From Deltaproteobacteria bacterium (lineage in GTDB: Bacteria > Desulfobacterota > JAFDIG01): a DNA stretch of 33,061 bases. Below, piece after piece: positions 24,094 to 32,746 of this stretch; within the stretch, counting starts at the first letter, position 1; each line of letters begins with the position of its first letter. The stretch is from positions 1 through 33,061 of the forward strand of contig JAFDIG010000008.1 in assembly GCA_019308145.1 (NCBI GenBank), in the 5' to 3' direction. The notes under the pieces were generated by a model that was not told where the DNA came from, did not search any database, and saw nothing but the letters and a program-made list of their open reading frames with translations. Made by a program: the position numbers and the translations under genes.

Positions 24094-24921
24094 ATGAAGG
24101 AAAGAAAATATGAAATTTTATTAAAAAGTTTAACACTTCATATTGTATCATTTATAATGATTTTGCCTTTTGTATGGCTTGTTTCAACAGCCTTAAAATC
24201 ACCAGAAGAGGTCTTTACTCAACATCTTACTCTTCTTCCCAAGAAATTTATGTGGAGCAACTTTCCTGCTATTATGAAAGCTGCTCCTTTTGATATATAT
24301 CTTTTAAACACAGTGATTGTTTGTGCTGGAATATTAGCTATTCAACTCATACTTGTTATTCCAGCAGCTTATGCTTTTGCCAGACTCAATTTCCCTGGGA
24401 AAGGGTTTACTTTTATCCTGTTTGTCATCCAAATCATGCTCCCGCTTGAAGCTATAATTATACCTAACTACCTTATTGCTAAAGCACTTGGGCTTTTAAA
24501 CACAAGAATAGGATTAATACTACCTTTTGTAGCAAGTGGATTTGGCACATTTCAGTTAAGACAAACCTTTAAACAGATCCCAGCCTCACTCGAAGATGCT
24601 GCAAGGATAGATGGGGCAGGGCATTTTCGTTTTATTTGGTATGTACTTATTCCATTATCAAAGCCAACCATTATAACCTTCTCCTTAATCAGTATTGCAA
24701 CCCATTGGAATGACTATTTCTGGCCATTGATCATTACCGAAGTTGATAGAGTAAGAACCTTAACCATTGGATTAGGAATGTTCCTACAGCAAGAAAGTGG
24801 TTCTGACTGGACTCTTCTTATGGCTGCGACCCTTTATGTTTGTTTACCTATTATAGTACTCTTTTTAATATTACAACGTACTTTTATTAAGAGCTTCCTT
24901 ACTTCTGGGATAAAAGGATAA
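24094..24921 (+). CDS. ugpE: ABC transporter permease, UgpE/MalG type
   Basis: A 275-residue inner-membrane protein with six membrane segments. The EAA-type loop is EDAARIDGAGHFRFIWYVL followed by IPLSKPTI. The start MKERKYEILLKSLTLH and the early WLVSTALKSPEEVF match MalG-like permeases. AAAGGAGA precedes the ATG. It lies 23 bp after ugpA and 9 bp before glpA, in one continuous unit. Confidence 0.88.
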   Translation: MKERKYEILLKSLTLHIVSFIMILPFVWLVSTALKSPEEVFTQHLTLLPKKFMWSNFPAIMKAAPFDIYLLNTVIVCAGILAIQLILVIPAAYAFARLNFPGKGFTFILFVIQIMLPLEAIIIPNYLIAKALGLLNTRIGLILPFVASGFGTFQLRQTFKQIPASLEDAARIDGAGHFRFIWYVLIPLSKPTIITFSLISIATHWNDYFWPLIITEVDRVRTLTIGLGMFLQQESGSDWTLLMAATLYVCLPIIVLFLILQRTFIKSFLTSGIKG

Positions 24922-24930
24922 AAAAAACAA

Positions 24931-26457
24931 ATGAATAATATTTTTGATTTGATCATAATAGGAGGTGGCTCTACTGGAGCAGGTATTGCCAGAGATATGG
25001 CAATGCGAGGTGCAAAGGTGCTACTTCTTGAAAGGAATTACCTTGCTTCAGGAGCAACAGGAGCATGCCAAGCTCTTGTTCATAGTGGTTGCCGTTATGT
25101 TACTCAAGATATTGAAACAGCTAAGGAATGTTTTAAGGAAAATATGATTATAAGGAAAATCGCTAAAAGTTGTGTTGAAGAGACAGGAGGGCTTTTTGTT
25201 ACTGTTAAAGGGGATGATGAAAGCTATGTAGATCTCTTTTTAGAGGCTAATGAAAAAGCTAAAATCCCTGTTACTCTTATAAATAAAGATGAAGGATTAA
25301 AAATAGAGCCAAACCTATCTAATAATATTGAAAAAGTGGTTAAGGTCCCTGATGCTGCTATTGATCCATTCAAGTTAGTTATAGAAAATATCAAAGCTGC
25401 TTTAGAATTAGGAGCAAAGATATATACTCATACTGAGGTATTAGATTTAATTGTTGAAAAAGGGAAAGTATGTGGGGTTGTTGCTTTTGATAAAAGACAA
25501 AAGGAAAAGAAAAGTTTAAGAGCCCGTTTGATCATCAATGCATCTGGAGCATGGGGATCTAAAATCGCAAAAATGGCAGGTTACGACCTTCCCCTAAGTT
25601 ATTCAAAAGGTAGCATCCTAATTACCAACTCTAGACTTACTAATGTAGTGGTTAATCGGTTACGTCCACCATCTGATGGAGATATTATTGTCCCAAGTGA
25701 AACAGTAACCTTGCTTGGCACAACATCTGTAACTGTTAAACAACTTGATAATCTTCAAATCACATATACTGAAGTGGAAACAATAATAAATGAAATAGCT
25801 AAAATGGTGCCAGCTGTTAGAAATGCAAGATTTCTTAGAGCATATACTGGTGTTAGGCCTTTATTTAAGGAGAAAAAGGCAACAGATGATAGAAATATAT
25901 CAAGAGGATTTAGGATATTTGACCATAAAAACGGGATGATTAGCATCATAGGTGGAAAGATGATAACATATAGATTAATGGCAGAAAAGGTTTCTGATCT
26001 TGCCTGTAAGATATTAGGGATAAAGCAAGAATGCAAAACTCATGTACTTCCTCTTCCTTCCACCTTAAAAGGAATGAAATTAAAAGCAAAGGATAGAATC
26101 AGTTTATTATCTGATAAAAATAAATCTATTTTATGTGAATGTGAGCTGATTACAAAAGATGAGGTTGAAGAGGTATTAAGCAAAACAAAAACAAAAGATT
26201 TAAATGATATTAGAATAGAAACCAGGATGGGAATGGGAACATGTCAAGGGACATTTTGCGCTCATCATGCCTTAGGATTGATGGCAAAAATGGATATAGT
26301 TAATGAAAAAAATGGGAATAAATCTCTTATTGATTTTCTTGAAAGAAGATGGAGAGGGATTCTTCCAGTAATAGATGGTGATCAGATAAAAGAGGAACAA
26401 TTAACCGAAGGGATATATGCTGAGATATTTAATCTGGATAAGGAAAGAATAGAGTGA
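24931..26457 (+). CDS. glpA: Anaerobic glycerol-3-phosphate dehydrogenase subunit A (FAD)
   Basis: A 508-residue flavoprotein that oxidises sn-glycerol-3-phosphate to dihydroxyacetone phosphate. It shows the FAD-binding GGGSTGAG (11-18), the GlpA region ASGATGACQALVHSG, and a C-terminal 2Fe-2S BFD-like domain with C402, C404, C438 and C443 (LCECE and GTCQGTFC), as in E. coli GlpA. That domain separates GlpA from the aerobic GlpD. Its TGA overlaps the GTG start of glpB by four bases. Electrons pass through GlpB and GlpC to the quinone pool. Confidence 0.92.
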   Translation: MNNIFDLIIIGGGSTGAGIARDMAMRGAKVLLLERNYLASGATGACQALVHSGCRYVTQDIETAKECFKENMIIRKIAKSCVEETGGLFVTVKGDDESYVDLFLEANEKAKIPVTLINKDEGLKIEPNLSNNIEKVVKVPDAAIDPFKLVIENIKAALELGAKIYTHTEVLDLIVEKGKVCGVVAFDKRQKEKKSLRARLIINASGAWGSKIAKMAGYDLPLSYSKGSILITNSRLTNVVVNRLRPPSDGDIIVPSETVTLLGTTSVTVKQLDNLQITYTEVETIINEIAKMVPAVRNARFLRAYTGVRPLFKEKKATDDRNISRGFRIFDHKNGMISIIGGKMITYRLMAEKVSDLACKILGIKQECKTHVLPLPSTLKGMKLKAKDRISLLSDKNKSILCECELITKDEVEEVLSKTKTKDLNDIRIETRMGMGTCQGTFCAHHALGLMAKMDIVNEKNGNKSLIDFLERRWRGILPVIDGDQIKEEQLTEGIYAEIFNLDKERIE

Positions 26458-27713
26458 AATATGATTTGATTATCATAGGAGCAGGTCTTTCTGGTTTTAT
26501 GGCAGCAAAAAGGGCAGCCGAAGGAGGGTTAAATGTTCTTATTCTATCAAAAGGATTAGGTGTTCATCAAATTTTTTCTGGGTGTATTGATTTATTAGGC
26601 TATTATCCTGAAGATAACTCTCGTTTTCTTGAATCCCCTTTTGAAGGTATACAAGGTTTAACAACATCTAAAACTTCTCATCCATACTTTCTTGCTGGAA
26701 TTGACGATATAATAGATGGATTAAATTCCTTTTTAGATATTTTTGAAAATGAATATTGCTATATTGAGGGCAAAAACCAGCTAATTCCTACCAGTATAGG
26801 GACATTAAAACCTTCATATCTTATACCAATAACCATGATTGATGGGGCTTTCCCATTTAAAGATGATATACTTCTTTTAGGTATCAAGGAGCTACAATAT
26901 TTTTCTTCTCCTCTGGCTGCTTTAAATCTAAAAAGATATGGAAATGTTAGATCAAATGAAATATCAATTTATGAAATCATTAACCAAAAGAATATATATC
27001 CAGTTCAAATAGCAAATCTTTTTGATAAAGCAGAATTTAGAGAAAAATTTATAACTCTAATATCTAAAAAAATTAAAGGGGTAAAATTGGTAGGAATGCC
27101 TGCCATCTTAGGCAGGGATAAATTTAGAGAAGCAATTAATCACCTTGAAAGTGAATTAGATGTTGAGATATTTGAAATCCCTACACTTCCTCCTTCAATA
27201 CCTGGATATAGACTTTATAAAAGATTCAGAAGATATTTGGATAATCTCGGTGTAGAGATACGATTAGGTGTTGAGGTGATCAAAGGGGAGGTTAGAAAAG
27301 GGAAAATTGTTCAACTTTTAGCAAATTTAAGAGAAAAGGAAGAGATTTTTAGGGCAAAATATTTTCTTTTAACAACAGGAAGATTTATAAGCAATGGGCT
27401 AAAGGCTAAAAAAGGGACTGTTAGTGAACCAATCTTTAATCTTCCTATATATTTTTTAAAAGATAAAGAAAAATGGTTTAATTATGACTTTTTTTATCCA
27501 AAAGGACATATGATAAATAATTTTGGAGTTATGGTCGATAATAGATTTTTCCCTGTGGATGAAAAGGGAGATAGGATGTATGAAAATTTAAAAGTAGCAG
27601 GTTCGATTTTAGCTTACCACAACTCCTTTAGAGAAAAATCAGGTGCTGGGATTGCTATTACAACAGGATATAGCTCTGTATCAGATTGGATAAAATATGA
27701 AAGACAATATTGA
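26454..27713 (+). CDS. glpB: Anaerobic glycerol-3-phosphate dehydrogenase subunit B
   Basis: A 419-residue flavoprotein-like subunit. The N-terminal dinucleotide motif YDLIIIGAGLSGFMAAKRAAEGG and the region GLGVHQIFSGCIDLLGYYP are typical of GlpB. The late segment VAGSILAYHNSFREKSGAG matches its conserved C-terminus. The start is GTG overlapping the glpA stop (GTGA), so translation is coupled; glpC starts before it ends. Length matches the family. Confidence 0.9.
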   Translation: MKYDLIIIGAGLSGFMAAKRAAEGGLNVLILSKGLGVHQIFSGCIDLLGYYPEDNSRFLESPFEGIQGLTTSKTSHPYFLAGIDDIIDGLNSFLDIFENEYCYIEGKNQLIPTSIGTLKPSYLIPITMIDGAFPFKDDILLLGIKELQYFSSPLAALNLKRYGNVRSNEISIYEIINQKNIYPVQIANLFDKAEFREKFITLISKKIKGVKLVGMPAILGRDKFREAINHLESELDVEIFEIPTLPPSIPGYRLYKRFRRYLDNLGVEIRLGVEVIKGEVRKGKIVQLLANLREKEEIFRAKYFLLTTGRFISNGLKAKKGTVSEPIFNLPIYFLKDKEKWFNYDFFYPKGHMINNFGVMVDNRFFPVDEKGDRMYENLKVAGSILAYHNSFREKSGAGIAITTGYSSVSDWIKYERQY

Positions 27714-28902
27714 TCCATGTGTAAAATGTTCGATTTGTAATCTTTATTGCCCAGTGGCTTTAGAAACAGATCTTTTTCCTGGAGCAAAAACATCAGGTCC
27801 TGATGCTCAACGATTTAAATTTTCAAATGGTGTAATTCCAGAGGAGTTTAGCAGATATTGTATTGGATGTGGTAATTGTGTTATCAATTGTCCAGCTGGA
27901 ATCAATACACCATTATTAAATATATTGTCAAAAGCTAAATATAGGGAGAAACATCCTTTATCATTAGGCGAAAGATTGCTCGAAAATGTGATATTTCTCC
28001 CATCTTATATTGATATTTTTTCTAATTTGATAAATAAAATAACAAATTCTTCTTTTGTTAAAAAGATAATATTTCCTTTTTTAGGGCTATCAAGCAAAAG
28101 AGAACTGCCATATTTTGCAAAAAGAAGTTTTTCCCATTTGATTAAAGCAAAAAAATTGAAAAAAGGGGGAAAGAAAGTTGTTTATTTTTATGGATGCTAT
28201 ACAGAGGCACATGAACCAGAGGTAGGAGAGGCGGTTGTTTATGTTTTAAATAAGAACGGATACGATCCAGTTTTTCCTTCGTGGGTTTGCTGTGGAGCTC
28301 CTTTTATTGGTGCTGGCAATATTGAAAAAGGAGAAAAACTTGCAAAGAAAAATATCAAATCTTTATCAAAAATGGACTCACTTGATATAATATTTAGTTC
28401 TACTACATGTTATCATACCATTAGAGATAGTTATAAGGAACTATATGAGATAGATGGCATAGATGATGTAGCTAAAAGATGCAAAGATATATTCCAATTT
28501 CTTGTTGAGCTGAATGATAACGGTAAATTAAATAAAGATTTTGGCAAAATAAAGAAAAGATATTTCTATCATACCCCATGTCATCTGAAGCTCTTAGGCA
28601 TTGGGACTCCCGCGTTAGAGATTTTGAAACTTATACCATCAATAGAGATTATCAAGGGTGATGCACTCTGTTGTGGTTTAGGGGGATTATTTGGATATAA
28701 AGATTATGGTTATGATATTTCTGTAAAGATTGGGGAGGAGTTAGCAAAGGAAATAGAGGATTCAAATGTAGATGGTGTGATATCTGATTGTGAAGGATGT
28801 AGGATCCAAGTTCACCATCTTACAAAAAAGCCTGTTTATCACCCGATTACTATCTTGATGGAAGCATATAAATTAGGGGATCATTTGTCTAAAGAAATTT
28901 AA
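27697..28902 (+). CDS. glpC: Anaerobic glycerol-3-phosphate dehydrogenase subunit C (Fe-S)
   Basis: A 401-residue Fe-S subunit that links GlpAB to the membrane quinone pool. Two 4Fe-4S motifs are visible: C8-x2-C11-x2-C14-x3-C18 and C55-x2-C58-x2-C61-x3-C65. Two CCG-type domains follow (YFYGCYTEAHEP with VCCGAP, and YHTPCHLKLLG with LCCGLGG). The ATG lies 17 bases inside glpB. It is the last gene of the unit and faces the DUF1850 gene across a 114-bp gap. Confidence 0.92.
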   Translation: MKDNIDPCVKCSICNLYCPVALETDLFPGAKTSGPDAQRFKFSNGVIPEEFSRYCIGCGNCVINCPAGINTPLLNILSKAKYREKHPLSLGERLLENVIFLPSYIDIFSNLINKITNSSFVKKIIFPFLGLSSKRELPYFAKRSFSHLIKAKKLKKGGKKVVYFYGCYTEAHEPEVGEAVVYVLNKNGYDPVFPSWVCCGAPFIGAGNIEKGEKLAKKNIKSLSKMDSLDIIFSSTTCYHTIRDSYKELYEIDGIDDVAKRCKDIFQFLVELNDNGKLNKDFGKIKKRYFYHTPCHLKLLGIGTPALEILKLIPSIEIIKGDALCCGLGGLFGYKDYGYDISVKIGEELAKEIEDSNVDGVISDCEGCRIQVHHLTKKPVYHPITILMEAYKLGDHLSKEI

Positions 28903-28917
28903 TTATATTGAATTTTC

Positions 28918-28951
28918 AAAAATAAAAAACAAGAAATTTTTTTTTATTTTT
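28918..28951. terminator. A/T-only inverted repeat between converging glpC and DUF1850 genes
   Basis: A perfect 12-bp inverted repeat (28918-28929 with 28940-28951) made only of A and T, with a 10-nt loop and T-runs for either strand. It could end transcription from both sides, but a stem without G-C pairs would be weak. Confidence 0.35.
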
Positions 28952-29016
28952 AAACTTGATATAGCCAGCCTAAATTGAATGAGTCAGTTTTTCTTACACA
29001 GAGTAATTATTTCTAT

Positions 29017-29520
29017 CTAATAAAATAAACCGAATAAAAGGGGTCTCAATTTTACAGTAATGATAGCAATTCCACCATCTTTAATCCTTTTATAAAGTTC
29101 AATTTGAATATTTTTAAAAAAAATCCTTTGCTTGGTTATATGACTAACAAAAATTCTCAAATTATTAAGCTCTATATCATGATGCTTTATTTTCATCATG
29201 CCATTTTTATAAAAGAAATCTTTTTTTTGTACTATAAAAGGCATACCAGCACCATATGAGGGGAAAATTGTTTCAATTGGTTCAATCTTATAATGAGCAT
29301 TGATTAAAAATATTCCTCTAACATTCATATGTTCCACTGAGTGAATATACCGAATTTCAAACAGATCACCAGCTGAAACCAATCCTGAGTAAATAGGTAC
29401 CCTACTTGTTTCATCATCAATAATAAAGAAATGTAAAGGGAAAAAAAGGATCAATAAGAAAATAATGATAAAAAGAGAAAGCAGATAACTTTTCTTTTTG
29501 AAGGAGTTTATAAATTTCAT
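29017..29520 (-). CDS. DUF1850-family protein of a TAXI-type TRAP transporter
   Basis: A 167-residue protein with one N-terminal membrane segment or signal anchor (about 11-33). The conserved DUF1850 features are the strand-motif FEIRYIHSVEHMNVRG and the late PSYGAGMPF. This family is encoded with TAXI-type TRAP transporters, as here, where it is the third gene. Its function is unknown; a periplasmic accessory role is a reasonable guess. It lies 37 bp after the permease gene. Confidence 0.85.
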   Translation of the reverse strand: MKFINSFKKKSYLLSLFIIIFLLILFFPLHFFIIDDETSRVPIYSGLVSAGDLFEIRYIHSVEHMNVRGIFLINAHYKIEPIETIFPSYGAGMPFIVQKKDFFYKNGMMKIKHHDIELNNLRIFVSHITKQRIFFKNIQIELYKRIKDGGIAIITVKLRPLLFGLFY

Positions 29521-29557
29521 TATAGTTTATTCTAAAATGGAATTAAATAAAACGTTA

Positions 29558-31621
29558 CTATGATATGGGAATTGGTAAAACCTTCTCTTTTTTTCTTCTT
29601 AGCACCTGTAAAAGCAAAATTAGAGCAAGCCAAGCCGCACCTAAAATATCAGTGAAAAAACCTGGTTTAATTAAGAAAATAGCAATGACGAAAAGTGATA
29701 ATCTTTCCCATAATCTGGTTTTAACTAACAAAAACCCCTGAATACCCGCAGCAAATAAAAACATTCCAACAATCGCAACAGGAATAATCATTAATAGGTT
29801 TAGAAAACTTGTGTTAATCATCAGCAATTGAGGGTTATAAAGATAGATAAAAGGAAGAGTAAAAGCAGCTGCATCAAGTTTAAATGACTGTATCCCAGTT
29901 TTAATAGGATCTGAATGGGCAATACCAGCTGCAGCATAAGCACACAAACCAACAGGGGGGGTATCATCTGCCACAATTCCATAGTAAAAGACAAAAAGAT
30001 GAGCAGCAATCAATGGTACACCTAAATCAGCACCTACTTCTAAAATAGCTGGAGCAGTCATCGCGGCCATAATAATATATGTAGCAGTTGTAGGGAGACC
30101 CATCCCTAAGATAATAGAAGCAAAAACAGCAAATAAAAGTGTCAAAAAAAGTTTACCTTGAGCTAAAGTTACAATAAGCAAAGTCATTTTTAAACCAAGG
30201 CCAGTCAACGTAACAACCCCTACAATAATACCGCAGCATGCACATGCAGCAGCGATTCCTATCATGTTTCTGGCTCCCATCTCCATTGCCTGCAACAAAA
30301 GTTTAATGGCTGTTGCTGTACCACCAATCCATGGATTAAATTTTGTTTCCTCAATAGATGCTTGATCATTAACTGCATCAGATGGATTGCTTTTTTTTGT
30401 TTTTAAATAACGTATTGGATATCGAATGTTATTTTCGATAAGAGCAACAGCAATGCTTACCATAATGCTTATAAAAGCAGATGTAGTTGGTGTTAACTTC
30501 AAAACAAGGAGGACATAAATTAAGAAAGCCAAAGGAATCAAAAGATAGGCACCGCTAAAGAAAGTCTTTAGTACTGGTGGTATTTCTTCTTTAGGAAGCC
30601 TGCCAATTCCGGTTTTAATAGCTTCTAAATGGATTATACTAAATATTGCAATATAACTTAAAACAGCTGGAATAATGGCATGTTTTATAATCTGAAAGTA
30701 AGGAATATCAGTAAATTCTGCCATAATAAAAGCTGCTGCTCCCATAACAGGGGGCATAAGCTGACCATTGGTAGATGCTGCCACTTCAACAGCACCTGCC
30801 ATCTCTTTTCTAAATCCCACTTTTTTCATTAAAGGGATTGTCATACTACCAGTTGTGACTGTATTAGCAATAGAGCTCCCTGAAACCGTTCCCATTAAAG
30901 CACTAGCTACAACAGCTGCTTTTGCCGGTCCTCCACGAAATCTTCCCATAGTTGCAAAAGAAAGTTTAAGCAAATAATCTCCTGCTCCCGTACGTTCTAA
31001 AAATGCACCAAAAAGTACAAAAAGGAAGACATAAGTAGAGGAAACCCCGATCGGTACCCCCCAAATTCCTTCCATTGTTAAGAACAGATGATCAATGAGT
31101 CTACGAATACCATAACCTCGGTGCTCTATCAATTCAGGCATCCATGGTCCTAAGAAAACATAAATAATAAAAACAAGGGTAATAACAGGTAGGGCAGGTG
31201 AAACAGAACGTCTTGTTGCTTCAAGAATAAATAGTATAAGTCCAATGCCAAAAATTAGATCAATATTTGTTGGATTACCAACTCTAAACATTAACTGGTT
31301 ATAAAAAATTGAACTATAAAGAGCAAAAGCTCCTCCAAGTATGGCAAAAATCCAATCAATAAAAGCTACACGATCTTTTCTGGCTTTGTTACTGTAAGGG
31401 AAATAGAGAAAACAGAGAAAAAGAGCAAAAGCAAGGTGGCGAGAGCGGTGAAGCATAGCGGTTGGGACTCCTATTCCAGAAGTATACAAATGATAAAAAG
31501 ACATCAAAATAGCAACTGTAGTAACAAAAAAGCGTGCTTTCCCTCTTAATTTCCTTGAGCCAAATTCTACTTCAATACCTACTTTCTTTTGTCTTCTTTT
31601 TTCCCTCCATTTTTTAAACAT
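29558..31621 (-). CDS. TRAP transporter permease, fused 4TM/12TM (TAXI type)
   Basis: A 687-residue polytopic inner-membrane protein joining the small (DctQ-like) and large (DctM-like) TRAP subunits, as is standard for TAXI systems. A basic N-terminus leads to about 16-18 hydrophobic segments. Conserved DctM-type stretches include GTVSGSSIANTVTTGSMTIP, then ASTNGQLMPPVMGAAAF, LGMGLPTTATYI and DDTPPVGLCAYAAAGIA. Uptake is driven by an ion gradient, with the upstream binding protein delivering the solute. It follows the binding-protein gene after 123 bp that contain a stem-loop. Confidence 0.93.
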   Translation of the reverse strand: MFKKWREKRRQKKVGIEVEFGSRKLRGKARFFVTTVAILMSFYHLYTSGIGVPTAMLHRSRHLAFALFLCFLYFPYSNKARKDRVAFIDWIFAILGGAFALYSSIFYNQLMFRVGNPTNIDLIFGIGLILFILEATRRSVSPALPVITLVFIIYVFLGPWMPELIEHRGYGIRRLIDHLFLTMEGIWGVPIGVSSTYVFLFVLFGAFLERTGAGDYLLKLSFATMGRFRGGPAKAAVVASALMGTVSGSSIANTVTTGSMTIPLMKKVGFRKEMAGAVEVAASTNGQLMPPVMGAAAFIMAEFTDIPYFQIIKHAIIPAVLSYIAIFSIIHLEAIKTGIGRLPKEEIPPVLKTFFSGAYLLIPLAFLIYVLLVLKLTPTTSAFISIMVSIAVALIENNIRYPIRYLKTKKSNPSDAVNDQASIEETKFNPWIGGTATAIKLLLQAMEMGARNMIGIAAACACCGIIVGVVTLTGLGLKMTLLIVTLAQGKLFLTLLFAVFASIILGMGLPTTATYIIMAAMTAPAILEVGADLGVPLIAAHLFVFYYGIVADDTPPVGLCAYAAAGIAHSDPIKTGIQSFKLDAAAFTLPFIYLYNPQLLMINTSFLNLLMIIPVAIVGMFLFAAGIQGFLLVKTRLWERLSLFVIAIFLIKPGFFTDILGAAWLALILLLQVLRRKKEKVLPIPIS

Positions 31622-31693
31622 TTTTTCCCTTTCTCGTTTTTTGAGTTTTTAAGGAGTGTACAATTGAATTTAGAAGAGTCATCTATCTACATT

Positions 31694-31739
31694 GAATAAA
31701 GGCTTAGGCAATAGAAATTATCTGCCTAAGCCTTTATTT
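31694..31739 (-). terminator. Stem-loop between TAXI binding protein and TRAP permease
   Basis: A 15-bp perfect stem (31695-31709 and beyond; core GGCTTAGGCA at 31701-31710 with TGCCTAAGCC at 31723-31732), with a 12-nt loop and a further G-U pair at the base. Only a short T-rich tail follows on the minus strand. It probably acts as a partial terminator or 3' stabiliser, allowing more binding protein than permease. Confidence 0.7.
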
Positions 31740-31744
31740 TCGTA

Positions 31745-32746
31745 TTAGAATCCAGCAGGAATTTTAACACCCTTTTCTTTGAAATATTTTTTAGCACCAG
31801 GATGTAGAGGTATAGACATGCCATCCATTGCGGTATCAAGTGTGACTTGCTTTAAAGTAGCATGAGCTTTATGAATAGTCTTTAAATTTTCAAATATAGC
31901 TTTGGTGAAATTGTAAACAACCTTTTCTGGTATATCTGCTCTTGTGACTAACATTGCAAGAATAGCTACTGTTTTTACATCTTTATCAAGTCCTTTGTAA
32001 GTACCAGCTTTTATAGGAAACTGTGCATAAAAAGGATATTTCTTAATAAGCTTTTTCGCGTGTTCATCATCAATATGAACGATTGTACAAGGTGTCATCA
32101 TTGCTGTATCTACTAAAACAGCAGCCCCAACACCAACAGTATAAAATGCAGCATCGATCCTACCATCTTTTAAGAAATCAGAAGATTCACGAGCGGTTAG
32201 CCTTTCAACCTTTCCAAGATCCTTAAAAGTCATACCATAAATTTCCAGGATCTGCTTAGCATTAACTTCTGTTCCACTTCCTAATGGACCAACACAAACC
32301 TTTTTGCCTCTTAAATCAGCAGGTGTTTTGATATTTGATTTTTTTAGAGCCTGGATTTGTACATATTCAGGGTAAAGTGTGCATATAGCCCTCATATTTT
32401 TTGCTGGCTTGTTTTTACCTGAACCAGGTGCAAACATCTTTATGCCATTATAAGCATAATATGCAATGTCGTTTTGCAGAATAGCAAAATCAGCATCTTT
32501 GTTTGCTATAAGGTTTGCATTCGCAACAGAAGCACCTGACGATTCTACTGTTGCTCTTAATCCATATTCAGGATGTTTAAATAAAATCCTTGAGATTGAG
32601 CCCCCTAAAGGATAGTAACAACCTGTGACCCATCCACTCGCTATTGTTACCAACCTTTTTTTGCCAGCCATAGCAGGGGATGGATTTAATTGAAATAGGG
32701 CCAGTGTAAAAACTAAACATGTAATAATAATGATTATCTTTTTCAT
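31745..32746 (-). CDS. TAXI-family TRAP transporter solute-binding protein
   Basis: A 333-residue periplasmic protein. A signal peptide of about 27 residues ends PAMA. The TAXI family start is clear (VTIASGWVTGCYYPLGGSIS), followed by ATVESSGASVANANLI, ADFAILQNDIAYYA, GKKVCVGPLGSGTE and a C-terminal IPLHPGAKKYFKEKG. Ligands of TAXI proteins are poorly known; glutamate and other organic acids have been reported or proposed. GGGAGGGAG directly precedes the ATG, and a second anti-16S element lies 45 nt upstream. Confidence 0.93.
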   Translation of the reverse strand: MKKIIIIITCLVFTLALFQLNPSPAMAGKKRLVTIASGWVTGCYYPLGGSISRILFKHPEYGLRATVESSGASVANANLIANKDADFAILQNDIAYYAYNGIKMFAPGSGKNKPAKNMRAICTLYPEYVQIQALKKSNIKTPADLRGKKVCVGPLGSGTEVNAKQILEIYGMTFKDLGKVERLTARESSDFLKDGRIDAAFYTVGVGAAVLVDTAMMTPCTIVHIDDEHAKKLIKKYPFYAQFPIKAGTYKGLDKDVKTVAILAMLVTRADIPEKVVYNFTKAIFENLKTIHKAHATLKQVTLDTAMDGMSIPLHPGAKKYFKEKGVKIPAGF

